64,000 bases of DNA from Trichinella spiralis (taxonomy: Eukaryota > Nematoda > Enoplea > Trichinellida > Trichinellidae): positions 15,212,777-15,276,776 of the forward strand of contig CM012955.1 of assembly GCA_000181795.3 (NCBI GenBank). Reading direction: 5' to 3'. Shown one piece after another: positions 50,263 through 63,219 of the stretch. The notes beneath the pieces were generated by a model. The model had not been told where the DNA came from, searched no databases, and saw only the letters and a list, made by a program, of their open reading frames with translations. Position 1 is the first letter of the stretch, and every line of letters begins with the position of its first letter. Both the position numbers and the translations under genes were made by a program.

Positions 50263-50292
50263 CCGACCTGAAATTTAGTTAAGTTAAGCAAT

Positions 50293-50319
50293 TATATATA
50301 TATATATATATACATATAT
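50293..50319. repeat. (TA)n microsatellite upstream of MOCS1 exon 1
   Basis: About eleven TA units lie within the intron or promoter just upstream of MOCS1's first recognised coding exon. Confidence 0.85.
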
Positions 50320-53300
50320 GAGATGTTGAAAAAAGCTCTAATACTTGGTTGAGTAAAGTTCATTTTATAAAATCGACTCACAATCATTTCTATTTGATAG
50401 AGAAAATGTTCTGTGATTTAGCAAAACATATGAAAGCAAGAAAGAGAGAAAACCGCCACAACCGGTATTTCTGACCAAGGGCAAATAAATGGCGCAATTC
50501 AGACAATCTGATCACATTGCTGATAATACAGAATGCGTCACATATCTATGTTAATCATGCAGAAATAAGATAAGCTTAATGAATGTCAAACTGCATTATT
50601 GAGTGATTTCATTTTAATGTTCAAATAAATTATATCAGAAGCTTACTAAAAGTTATTTAATTCAATGTAGGTTTAAAAAATGAAACCATCACAATTCTAT
50701 TAATACTTCAAAATTTTAATATTTTTAGATCAATAAAAAATAAAGAGTTTGTATTAAAATTCTAAATTTGAAATTACATCTTTCTCATCATCATTATTAT
50801 TGTTCAGCATAATATTTGTGAATATTTGTTCGAAAGAACGACAGTTGATCAAAAGTAAGCTAAAATAATAAATTATTTGAACATCCCTAATTGACAGGTG
50901 TTCCTCTATTTTCTTTAGTTTTCAACTTTTCTGTTTTTAAACAGGACATCATCTGTATATTTTTTGTTAATTTTTATCTCTCTGAAATTTACTTCATATG
51001 TAAATTAATTTAAAGATCTTCAGAAAAATTATTTTAAATAAGTAAAATATTTTTAATTTAAAAAAAACAGTATTTTTATTTAGCTGTTTTCAACACGTCA
51101 TGCAGTAAATAATACAAAAAAAACATATCGCGTTGCAGAAATTTAAAACAAACATGCATCATTAATTCCTGTTTGTTTTGTTTGTACATGATGCTAAATA
51201 AACATTGTTATTTATATACAGTTTTATGGAAAAAATATAATTAACAGTTGTGTAGGAAATATAAATATTTATTTATTCGATAATAAACGTGTCAAACAAG
51301 ATATTTCATGATAATAAATGAAGATTAATTTGAACCTGGAAAACGCAATTACTAGAATCGTGATTAATGAATAATGATTTGAAGCAGTTTTGTTGCAATA
51401 TATCTGGGACATGTTGTTGTTGCATTTTTTTTACACTTTACTGTATTTTTGAAATTACGATTTTTTATTTTATTGCTTATTACTGACTATTTATAATCTT
51501 TATTTGATTTTGTAATCCAACAGTTATGGTAAAATTATTTACAAAAAAGTTCTGATTTATTCCAATTCAGATCTAGTGGAAGATTTGATATTTGTTAATA
51601 GCTTTACTCAAAATTTTATAAACGCAACATGCATTTCAAAATTGATGCTCTATGTAATTAATAATTTGAATTTAAATTTAAAATGTTAATATATTCAAAG
51701 TTTTCTGCTTACCAGATAAAAAGTGGAATTTTGAAATTGAAAATTTTATGCAATTCATTTGCAACACAGAAGTTACTTTTAATTGTACTGATAAAGGTTG
51801 CCTATTGTTAAATTTTTCCAGAATGACGTTCATTTATTTTACTGTTCTCTTTCCAAATTGTCATTCTACAACCAACTTTTGCTTAATTACTTTTTAATCT
51901 TTTTTATTTACCTTTTTATTCAAATAATTCAAATTATTTGTAATCAGACATGATTTTTTACATTTAAATAAAAATAACTGAATAATATAATAGTTTCAGT
52001 TGAAAACTGATTGCTCATCATGGAATAAGTTGAATAATCTATAAAATGTCATCCAGTATGATGGCAATTTTGCAATTTATGTAGAAATTACGCAACCGGC
52101 AGGTACGTCTGCAGACAGTTATAGAACAGTGAACGATAAATAATTTTTGACAGTGCAAGATTGATATGTTCCTTCGGTTTCTACACAATTTTGACAAATA
52201 ATATTTTCTTTGGGAAAATCGTGATGTGGGAAGCATCAGATCATTGCACAAATGATGAAAGCATGCGTTGGAGCGTTTAGCAGCGGCATGTTTTTCACTG
52301 CTCATAATTCTACTTTTAATGCTACGATTGATTTGTTTACTAATAATTTAACATTACTTTCTCTATTCTACTTGACAATTCAACATTCTTCTAACTAGAA
52401 ACAAAATTAATTTCAAAGATAGATAAATGTTAGCCGTCATCATCATTGCCTTAAAATCGGCTTTCTTGCTTCAACGTTTCGTTACGATTATTCATCGCAC
52501 GCTATTTTTGTCTTTTTATTCAAACTTTGCCTCTTAGAAAATACGAAAATGTGAAGTCGAACAAATTTACGCAAGAAATTTCATGTGTTTTTAAACAATG
52601 TTAAAATTTTCAACAAAACAACCGTTAAAACTGTATTATACAGGAAAATTAAAGAACTTGATTATCAAATAACTTCATTAACAATATGAAATCAAGTAGT
52701 AGTTTGAACTGATATTTTAAATAAAAGATTATAAAACAGAAAATGATATATGAATTATTGACCATTTTATGATGTTTATTTTACAATTACATTGAAAATA
52801 CTCAAATTCACGGTGAAACTGTAAAGAACTCTTTGTCCAGATTATCATATTTATACAACTGTAGTAAATACTTCATGTTTATAGTGCACATCTTCAACAG
52901 CAGAAGATTAAATTATCAGGACATTTTTGTGCTTTTACTCTGCTTGTTTGCATATGTAGTTTGGTTATGTTATATGCATTTTATACAGGAAAAATTGGAT
53001 TGTATTCAACAACATATTACTAGATAGTGAGCAAATTGTGTGAGAATGTGTTATGCGTAATTGAATAATTTTTTTTGACTTATTCAACGAATTTCCTATT
53101 AACTGTTGCCATGGTAAAGCGTAATTTGTTAGCTTTTTCATCAGATAGCGGTGATTTAGCCGGTTTAAAACAAGGAAACACGAAAAATTATTGAATTGTT
53201 TTTGACATTTCTTTCTGTGCGGTTGTACGAGCCAATTGAGAAAGAAGTCATAAGCTGCACTCAAATAGGAAATTGTAAAAAATAAAGAATTGGACAACTG

Positions 53301-55652
53301 CTAACAAAACCAATTACAGCGCTGAAAACTGCAATCATATTTTGCAAAAAAGGCACTGCAAAAGATCTTGATAAATTTTCAATTGCATATGCAAATCCAG
53401 TGATGCACAGGCATCTGAAGTTGAAATTGCTTTTCAAGAGAATGAACGTCTAAGCTACAATACATATACTATTCAATGAAATGCAAATTTAACACGAAAT
53501 CTGTTCAGTTTTCAGACCTGACCTTTTTGATAATAAATGTTGCATTGAACTTATGTAAAAAATAATAATCGACCATCTTTGCTTCAAAAAAATCCCAGCG
53601 TAAGTAAGTTCCAACATTTTATTAACCTTTTTAGAGAGTTCAAAGAATTTGCTGCATCGCTTCACTGCATTATTTGATTTGAATATAACTCATGAAAAAT
53701 CTGTTGCTATTCAACAATTTGCTTTTATTGGAAAAAGGGTGAAATTAGAGAAAGAAAAGGAAAATGTTGATCTATAAAATGCTCGTAGTGAAAAAGACCA
53801 ATCATCAGCAAATATTTAAAATATTATCACAAATAATTCAAGATGAAGTTGATAAATGAAAATATTATTGATTACTCACCAGAAGTTCAAATAAATTTGG
53901 GTATATAAATTTGAAATGGTAGCAATTCTGTAAATTTCTCTGAACAGACTTAAAAATTTCACATAACCAGGGTAAGTGATCACAGTATTTTTCATTAATG
54001 AAACGGAATCTTTTATTACAAATGTTAATAACATTTATCACCTTAAAGATTGTGCTACACAAATCACTTTTTAAAAATAAGAACAAACAAAAAAAATTTA
54101 TTTTTTATAATTTAGATTTGCTAGTACCAAGCCGTTTTGCAGATTAATTTCCAGTGTAGTGATTATTGTTAGCAACAAATTTTTCCATTCAGCACAATAA
54201 AATTTAATTAATGCGTCACCGTATATGGTTTCTCGAAAAATATACTTATTACTCTAATCTAATAAACCAGTTTGAAATTATTACGCTATTTCAAATTTAC
54301 CAAAGCATATTTCAAAAATATTACGAATTATTCAAATGTTGGTAAATGACAATGAAAATAAAAATGAAGCAAAAATAAATAAAAAAATTAAAAAATAAAA
54401 ATATCGCACTTTTCACTATTTCACATGGCAACAAATAATGACACTGGTAATGTCAGTTTCATACCTATTACAACACGATCACCTATTGCAGAAGAGAGAA
54501 AAATTAAATTTTTATTTCAAAATTATGCATTCTTTTTATAATCAATGTTTAATATACTTCTAATATTAATATGTAATCAACTTTTTGTACTATACAGAAA
54601 GTAAGCAAAAGCAATGCAAGAAGGCACATGTTCACCGCTATGTGGACTCACGAGAAATTGAAACTCACGAGAATTGGCGCATTTACAAGTAATTTACGCC
54701 TATGTAGCTCATCCTAAGTTATTTTCTGTTCATCATAGCACGGTTAATATATTTGAATTTTCTACAATAAATAAATTTGCATAGTCTCATTTCAGAACAA
54801 TGCCAAAGGAACAAGCACGCGCTTATTACTGCTTTGTGCTTGTAATTGTAGAAAAGTTGAAATAAAATTGTTGTCATACTTTTCCGCTTGTAATTTCAGC
54901 GCTAAACAAATTTCCTTTCTCAAAACAACACATTTTTCATTATTCATTAACCATTATTACTAGAAATCTTCTGTGTTGGATGCCATGGAATTCACATTTA
55001 ACTTATGGCAAATTTGTGAAATATGCATACACGCATCATCCCCATGTATAATATTAAATGGAATACTGGGACTTGTTGAATCCAAAACCCATGTACTAAA
55101 CGGTGAAAACAGCACAATAATCCCCTGACAACTGTATTTTAAACAAATGCGAACGTTTCATATTTGAAGTCACATCGCTAGAGTAATATAGAGAAAAGTA
55201 TTCATAATTTTGCAATTTACTTTTTTCTCGTCACTTCAATAAACAACAAAAGAAAATATTCAAATTTATAAAGCACCTTTCAATTCCGTCTTTTAGAATG
55301 GTTTGTTAAATTGAGATGAATTTGAATTCAAATAACAGACAAGTTAATTAAAAATTTTATGCCGTTATTACGTTTCATAATAAAACAAATTAAATATGAA
55401 AAATATTAAAGAATGCTAATAATTTATAAATACATATATAATGAGTGAATTGAATAATTGAAAAAGAAAGTCATTTTGTTAATGAAATTTTCACTGTCTT
55501 ATTGATGTCATTTTTAAATTTGTTTTCCTGAAGATCAATATATATGTGTTTCAATGTGACAATAGCGTTTAATTTGTAGAATTAAACTTTCAATTGTTCA
55601 TTTTTGTTCAGCCGAAAGTGTCGCTCAGATAAACTGCTCTGTGCTTGCTTGA
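50320..55652. other. AT-rich stretch, MOCS1 upstream region and intergenic DNA
   Basis: No supported exon. MOCS1's promoter and any 5' leader exon should lie at the left end. Open frames at 52.0-52.3, 52.97-53.3 and 53.87-54.1 kb are Cys- or Phe/Ile-rich and unrecognised. Confidence 0.5.
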
Positions 55653-56273
55653 ATGTCTAATTCGAAGGAAGCAGTGATCAAAGCCGGCGATGCTGCCGTC
55701 GTTTCAGAAGGCGGATATTCGCTGCCCTGCTGCGTTGGTGGACTATCGAGAAGCATTTGGATTCTCTGGAGTCATGAACGACCAACTAAATTTGAAGAAA
55801 ACTGACTTAAAGAGATGAAGCACTATGAAATTGTGGCAACTCATTTTGATCTCTTTAAAGTGATCGTGAATATAACCGCTCCGTTGGAGAAGCCGACGAA
55901 ACCGTTGCAGTATTTTTTTGAAAATTCCGTCATGCCGATGTGGGAAGATTATGAAAATATTGGCGGTTGTCGATGTGCAGTAGTGATGAAGAAGAAGAAG
56001 AAGCATGGTGAAGCAGCTCAGATACTTTTTATTAATTTGTGCAATATGGCGATCAGTTCACAGAAGTGTTTAGTGATGGAACATGTCAATAGTATTGTTT
56101 TTAGTTATTCTTTGAAGGGTTTTAAAGTTGCCGTTTGGGTGAATAAATGGATGCACTTAGATGATTTGAATGTTCTGAAAGACAAATTGATGCAGATAAC
56201 TGAAGGAAATTGTAGATTTTATTGCAAGTTGAATCCAACGTTTTTGCAGAAAGCTGAGGCTCTTGTAGAATAA
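55653..56273 (+). pseudogene. Intronless eIF4E-family copy with an in-frame TGA (probable retrocopy)
   Basis: From ATG 55653 the frame encodes an eIF4E-like N-terminus (IWILWSHERPTKFEEN), then TGA at 55803-55805, and continues in the same frame from 55806 to TAA 56273. Downstream are the eIF4E hallmarks PMWEDYENIGG, holding the cap-binding Trp-Glu pair, and SLKGFKVAVWV, like the KGDKIAIW strand. The position of the first cap-binding Trp is Phe, recalling the Tyr of 4EHP-type members, and the eIF4G-binding Trp appears lost. eIF4E genes usually have introns; this copy has none, suggesting retroposition. No poly(A) tract is visible at its 3' end. A shorter product from ATG 55815 would lack the first strands. 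eIF4E binds the mRNA cap; this copy is probably not functional. Confidence 0.65.
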
Positions 56274-57838
56274 ATAGGTTGTTGAAACTGAAAAGCAAAT
56301 TCCAACAGAAGCCAATATGGCTAGTAATGTCTTGCAGAAAATGGAAAACTTTCCTATCCACTTCAAAATTTGAAGAACTTTTATTTATAACGCTGCTATG
56401 CTTTGCTTTATTCTAATAAATTTACTTATTTTTATTAGTACTGTTTTCATCTATTCTGTATACGTTGCATTGATTTACATTGTCCATTGTGATTGTTTTA
56501 TTAATGCTCTTCTTTTTGTGACTTTTTTTCATTGATTAAATCGTTGAAATTGATAGATAATAGTTACGATTAACTTGGAAATCAGCTTTTTCAAATCTCT
56601 TTTCCAAATAAACAGTGAAACTCAGTTTTAATGAACTAAGTGAACATCAGTTCATTTTAACCAATAACCCGAATTAGACCATCCCCTTTGCCATTTGTTG
56701 GTTTTTCAATTCCATATTGTTTCCATTAAAAAATTCTGCTTAATATTCAACCTAAATGATAAGATGTGTTTCAAGAACTGAGAGTCTGAACAGTGACTGT
56801 CATTCTAATATTCTTCATTCAGTGACGTTAACAAATAAATATTTGTTATTTATTATCTTTTTTAATTTATTTTTCATCTATAAAAATTGACGAATTACTA
56901 CGCATTATTCGCATCACTTCATAGAGTGGAAACAATTAAATGAAAAAAGTAAGCATAGTTTACAATATTCGAATGGTTAAACCTGTTACGATGCACTTTA
57001 AAATTTACATTATTAATAATCATTATCATAGATAGTTATGTATTTGCATTGACTGTTATCATTTCTTTAAAAAAACTGAAAATTTTGTAACTGTTGCATC
57101 ACAGTATATGTTGCTGAAAAACAGCAAACTCCTTAATAACAGAATGATTGTGAGTGTATTACAAAAGAGACCGAATAATCATTCTGTAGATTACCTATTA
57201 TAAAAATGAAATAATTCACTTTCATTTAATATTTCAATTCCAATTCTTCCCACTCGATAGTTTGAAATCCTCGCACTTGTTTCCTTTTTGTATACTTCAA
57301 CGAATTTTATTACTTGCAGTAAATAAAATAAAATAAAATAAAATAAAATGCATTACACAAATATCACGAACTTTTTTATGTTTGAATAAAACAGTTTTAC
57401 CACTGCTTCTTACTGAATAACTTTCTTATTTTTCATTTAGTAATGGACATTTTCATTTATTTTACACAAGTTGTATGGAAAATTTTGTTTTTGAAATAAA
57501 TGTATTCTATGAAATCAAGCAAGTTAACATTATCGTGTACAACTTGAATTTGCTCATTTAAATGTTAATGTAGAACATGTTTTGCATTTAAAGTATTAAA
57601 GAGTCCTCTTGAACAAAAAGTCCTCACCATTTTAATTACTGAAGTAACTGAGCCAAACTAATGTTAACTGCTTTTTATTATTATTAACACAGAGAATCAC
57701 TTTAAATTTTAGAATTTTCATACTAAACAAAAACTGCATTTGAACAATAAAATATAAAATTACCAACAAAAACTTCTCTTTTTATAATGCTCCAATTCAA
57801 AATGTTGTTTGCTCAAAATCTGACTCGTAGTATTTTTC
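56274..57838. other. AT-rich intergenic stretch
   Basis: No supported gene. Includes an AAAAT microsatellite at 57321-57349. The two flanking genes point towards each other, so this is a convergent 3'-3' interval. Confidence 0.6.
57321..57349. repeat. (AAAAT)n microsatellite
   Basis: About five to six AAAAT units in the convergent intergenic interval. Confidence 0.9.
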
Positions 57839-60800
57839 TCAAAATTTCAGTGGTACAAATGGCCAAAGCTTGGCACCGCTTTCAGCAAGCCCATCGTCAA
57901 ACTTTCTTTCCATTCGAAATTCTCTGTCTGAAATCCTTTCTGCAGCGTCTCCGTAACGCTTTTCATATATTGTATGAATACTTTTAGGAAGACGGATATC
58001 ATCAGCAACAGTTGGACGATAATATATACCTACTGTAAGGCAAAATTTTTTTAAACAGTATTTTGACAGTAAAAATGCTAACGTTAACATGCCATGTGAA
58101 AATGAAAATTAAATGACTGCAGTACTCACTTTCACTGACGTCGATATATTCACTGTTGCGAAGTAGCCACTTTTCAGCATCTAGCTGTGCTTGTTTGAGC
58201 TGTCTGTGCCTTTCTCCTAAGATAATTCTTCTCTTCAGTGTGATTTTATATATTTAATAAATAAAATTAAGCAAACTGTTTCTTATTTACAATCAGGAAA
58301 GTTTAACTAAAATCGGACAGGAACTCCACAATTTAGCTTATTCATAATTACTGTTTTTAAATATAAATAGTCATTTCAGTTCCCTTAAACAAAAACATGA
58401 AAAAAATGTAATTACTTTCTGCACGATGTTGTTCGGTTATACAACGGAATTGTCGAAATGCTTCTATCGACATGTATTCATCCGAATTCTTTTTAAATTC
58501 ACCAGACAAGCGAGGCGTTTCAACTTTGTGCACAGTTTCACATGTGGTGCCATTTTTTAACATATCGTCTTCAACTTCTTTATGTTCTTCATCACTTTGG
58601 TCTGATAGTTCCTCTCCGTGTTCACATTTTTCAGAAGAGCAAATGCTGCAATCTACACTGCTGCATTCTGAACTGGGATGGAAACCAGACAATGTAGCGT
58701 CATTGCCCAGAACATATTCACATCTAATATCATTTACCACTTTAATATGTCGACGGACAATATTCAAGCATTTAAAAAAATGTGACAAATAATCACTGAT
58801 GGAATTATCCTGATACCATTCTTCCATTTTTAAAATGAAATCACGCTCAAACTGAAAAAAACAGAAACAATGAAAGTAAAACAAAAGTTAAAATTCGCCA
58901 TGCGACTAAGAACATTCATGTTCACAAAACAACCAATACATATATGCAAAGAAAGACGTTTTAGTTTCACGTATAAATATAGTAGTTTCAAAATAGAAGT
59001 TCAACAGTTAAGTTCAGTTTATAGTTTCGATTAGAAATTTTAAAATAGAACCAATAGAAACAGTTTCAAGAATTGATTTGATAACAGTCGAATATGATGA
59101 AGCTGAGTACTGTAATTACAAGAAAATGCAAGTAATAACATAATACAGTAATTTGTAAAGTTGAATAGAACAGCATAAATATAAACAATATAAATAAACT
59201 TTATATTTATACTGCTGTTATTATTATTATTATTACGTACACTTCAGTAATACATTAAAGTAATTATAAATTGAAATATATTTTTTAGTCCAATAATGAA
59301 ACTGATTCTAACGTTTCAAAATAGAGATTCACTACTTCTGCAGCAAAATCACACCATTTCTAACACCACAGTGAGAAATATTTCATCTGCGCTTCATTTA
59401 TTATTACGTGTAAATAGCTTTTCATTATTATTGAATTAGTCGGTTTGACGAAGTTTCGATTTTTACATTGCAATAATAGTTTCCAATCAAATTGAACTCA
59501 TACAACCTTGCTGTAATAGCTTCCTTGTAATATTTCATATCAAACACATATATAAATCTGCGTTTCAAAGAGAAGTTAAAGTGAACAAAAATGGCATGAC
59601 GACATGCCGCAACACATGTGTATATTCTGCAATTTGCGCTTGTCTCTGAGGTTTTCTGCTTGCTTTATAAAATAACAAGTGGCAGTGGATTATGGAAATT
59701 GACAACAAATTGTACATGTGACTGGTTATCGCTCTATATTGTTTCGTATTATAAAATTCTTATTCTACCAATAAAAATTCTCGCAAAACACTCATATCAT
59801 AATCGTCAGGGTCCTCTTCCGCCTGAAAAAGAATCATCATCATGCGGAAAACAAATAAAATCGTACTACTGTTTACGTTAATGATTCTTGTTTGTTCACC
59901 GGAATCTATCGTTGTCGAAGGTTGAAGCATTTGAATTGCGTCTTGAACATCAACAGATGAGGGTATCTGAAATATCCAAACGTTATAAATATCATTGATT
60001 AGAAAACAGTCATAATATATATTTACTTCTTCAGTCAATGTTAGCATATTGGTCAAGAAATGTGTCTGTTGCAATTCATCATCTGCATTTTCTTGTGTAC
60101 CATTGAACGTCGTTATAAGACCGTGCTGTTGGTCAAAAGAAGGGTCAACTAATAATTTATCTTTCGCATAAGATTGCAAATTGTCTGTGACGTTTGAAAT
60201 TTCCACATTTACATTTCCAATACATGAAGTGTCTTCTTAAATAGAAAAAATGAAATCAAATGCAACTTCAGTTTTTCTAGCTTACTAAAATCATCCAAAA
60301 AGGACATGTTGAAACCCTCCTTCTGTAGGCTTTTCACATATTCCAAATCAACATTAATTCCAATCTATAACAATAAACTCAACTTAAAATAAACTCGAAT
60401 TTTTAAAATTGCAGAATAAGAAGCGTCAACCGTTTCATACATCGTTTAAAAACATTACATTAAAATTCAATTAAAAAATAATAATACTGATTAAGAAAGT
60501 GATTCATTCCTCCTTCATATAGCTAAAAAGTTATATTTAAATTTTGAAATTATTCATGCAACATTTTAACCTTTTTACTTGAATATAAGATCACTGTTAT
60601 TAATATTCCGATTACAACTAAAACATGATAGGATTATTCTCTGTTGAAAAAACAGTATTTACATTGTTGCAGTGAACTGAAACTGTTGAAACATCTGTTG
60701 GTTCCATTAATTTTCCAGCAGTTGAACTGTCCTAAACCAAGGTTATCACAAAGTCAATCGACTACATTTAAGCATTGTTACTTTATTTGCTTGGATAATG

Positions 60801-62510
60801 GAACTAAATTCGTCCGGAAATAATTCATCCATAATGTTTCCTGCGTGTTTCTGAGCATCATTTACAGTTGCTTTCGATGCACTATAAAAATAAAACTTAT
60901 GCAAGCAAAATCTCCTCATCGTTTGCAAAAAAATGCTCTCTTTCAAATTACATATATAAATATGTTCGATTCTATTATTAAGTTCATGTGTAAACATTTA
61001 TTTTGACAAATTTACCCTGCTGATGAAGCTGAACCAACGAAAGCTTTGTAAAATAGCATTGCTTCGTCGACAGAAGTTCCCCACTCTGGTGTACTATCAA
61101 CCTGGTTTGTGCTAGATGGACTCGTAGTATCGCCATCGTAAACTTCGTCTAAATTTTTGATTTACTTAAAAACAGTAATAACATGAAGAAAATTATCATT
61201 TGAAAACCGCTAAAAGTTTCCGCTTACCATTTGCTGGTGCCAGAGACGGCTCAACAAATTCGTTTTCTACTTCACTTTTATGTTCAGCAAACAAACATAA
61301 CAGTTGTGTGCCCAAATGTAAACAATCTTCATCATCTTCTCTTTCAACATAAGAAAAATCATCATAAAAAATCTCTCTGGTATACGTCAACACACACAGT
61401 TTAGTTTCATTAATGCAATTCTTCTTCAGACATGACAGCTGCAAAGCAAATCAATGTATTATTTCAAAATAAAACAAACAAATAAAAAACAAAACTATAT
61501 CACAGACATACATGTACGTATGGCTCTAAAAATGGAGCAGTCTGCTGAATCTTTCTTTTCATTGCATATGTAGAGGCAACAATTTCCACTGAATCCATAT
61601 TATCAAAATGTACAAAACGACTAGAAACAAAATATACTTATTCCAATCCATCTACCGTCAAAAAGAAATAATTCATTGTACCTTGTTTTTCCTTTCTTAC
61701 ATGGTTCAACTCGTTTTGAACAAATTGAAAAGCCTAATTCACTTTTACAAATGTTCGGCATAAAGGGGAGCTTTTGTTGATAATAGGCTATTTTTTCCTG
61801 TAAATCAAATTGACAAAGAATATTGGAAAACACATCAGCACTGATTCACATACTATTTATTACCTTGCTAAATATAAAAGTTATAAAATGAAACATTTTT
61901 GACGCTTCTGCACAATAGAAATCGCTGAATCTTGAATGACTCAACCAAACATGAACAAGAAGTTCCAGATCAGCCTATTAAAAAGCATATTTTGCTCATT
62001 TCTACACAGATTCCACAACACTAATACAAATTTTAATTTAAATTTGCGTGCATTATAATTTTTCACTGTAAAACAATTATTTATTACCTTCAAATCTAAA
62101 AGAGTTCTGTAATAAGATCGATGCGCTTTGTTACAAATACAGTTGAAATCAATCGGATTAGACACCCACGTTAGTGTAAACACTTCTTCGGCAATTAGCG
62201 ACTTTGTAAAACACTGCTCAGAATCTTTCCTAAATTTTATGTGCAATACAATACAATACAACATATAGTTACAATCGATCATATCGCTAACAAACCAGGC
62301 AAAAAGTGCTAAGTAAAATTCCATTAACGGCCGTAATTCGGAATAATTTCTGTCGGCACCGTCAGAATAAATTTTTCTCAGCAATTCGTCAGGTATACGA
62401 CTGTTTTCTTCTTCTTCATAAAAATCGAAAATTTCCTGCTCTTCAGAAGTTTCTACGTCTCGCAAAATTCTCCATTCACAATCTGATTCTTCCATCCTGC
62501 AGCTTTCCAC
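57839..62510 (-). CDS. Unassigned multi-exon gene, about 800 residues, 5' end uncertain
   Basis: Exons read: 62510-62088, 61974-61864, 61797-61682, 61620-61512, 61438-61228, 61148-61016, 60881-60782, 60731-60663, 60364-60286, 60235-60027, 59966-59900, 59822-59769, 58851-58416, 58216-58130 and 58032-57839 (stop). Introns are mostly 50-150 bp, unlike the other genes here. All junctions keep phase except 59900 to 59822, which is one base out. The N-terminal part is acidic (EEQEIFDFYEEEENSRIPDE) and then hydrophobic-helical. The middle has DEAMLFYKAFVG and DAQKHAGNIMDELFPDEF, faintly like an RGS-type helix bundle. The C-terminal part has an acidic Cys-containing insert, a basic coiled coil (RERHRQLKQAQLDAEKWLLR) and a conserved-looking end (YRPTVADDIRLPKSIHTIYE). 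No diagnostic motif, signal peptide or clear membrane segment was recognised. Its first coding exon may be further right. Two genes split at about 59.8 kb is an alternative. Confidence 0.6.
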
Positions 62511-63219
62511 TAAACATAAAAGTCCATAAAACTGACGGAAATAAATTTAATCACAAACAACTAGGGTATCCCGTTCTGATAGTGCAGATGGTTTGTGAAG
62601 ACTAAATAATTAAATTGTGCTACTCTTGCATGCAAGTGGTACATGTGCTTGAAAATATTTTTACTTAAAAATTCGACATCAACGTCAGAACAAGCAGTTC
62701 AACAGAGACAAGCGAATCAACCATGTTGAACAACTGCGACCTTTACTGCGTTAAAAATCAATTGTTCTAGAATACTGTAACAAAGTAACAGTAAAGCAAG
62801 GCCGAAAACATAAATAAACAATTTACTCATTAAGAAAAGGCTAAAATAATATTTTTTCCAATAAAAAAAATTTATTAATGCCACAACTTATTTCAAATAG
62901 CCTGAAAATGCATTCAAAAATTATATACGCCCACCAAGGAAAGTTCATGATTCAAACTTTCAACAGCTAGTTAAAAATTTTACAACCACTCATTCTTCCA
63001 ATTTAAAATACATGAAAAAACATAAGAAAACTATTTGAGTAGTAAATACTTTCATATTTTTTTACAATATACTTTATTAATGCTTCAAAACAAAAATATA
63101 ACTATTGTAATAGTATAACAAAACATATATATATATATATATATATAATATATATATGGACCATTATATTGAAATAGAATACTGGTTACGCAATAAAAAC
63201 ATAGTTTCAGTATTCAAAG
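62511..63219. other. Intergenic stretch with TA microsatellite and SPOC-gene 3' UTR
   Basis: The SPOC gene's 3' UTR should occupy the right end. A TA array lies at 63124-63157. The left end may hold the 5' exon or promoter of the unassigned gene; an acceptor-like TTTAG sits just before 62510. Confidence 0.5.
63073..63078 (-). terminator. AATAAA polyadenylation signal of the SPOC-domain gene
   Basis: On the minus strand AATAAA lies about 145 bases past the stop at 63220, beyond a TA microsatellite. A plausible but unproven poly(A) signal. Confidence 0.4.

Noticed and set aside
52039-52305. Cys-rich frame, with a C-x2-C Ly6-like look in another frame
   Set aside because: Stops interrupt the frame with the Cys pattern, and no signal peptide or splice partner is visible.
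52965-54086. Minus-strand frames rich in Phe, Leu, Asn, Cys
   Set aside because: Biased composition typical of AT-rich chance frames; no convincing acceptors or donors linking them.
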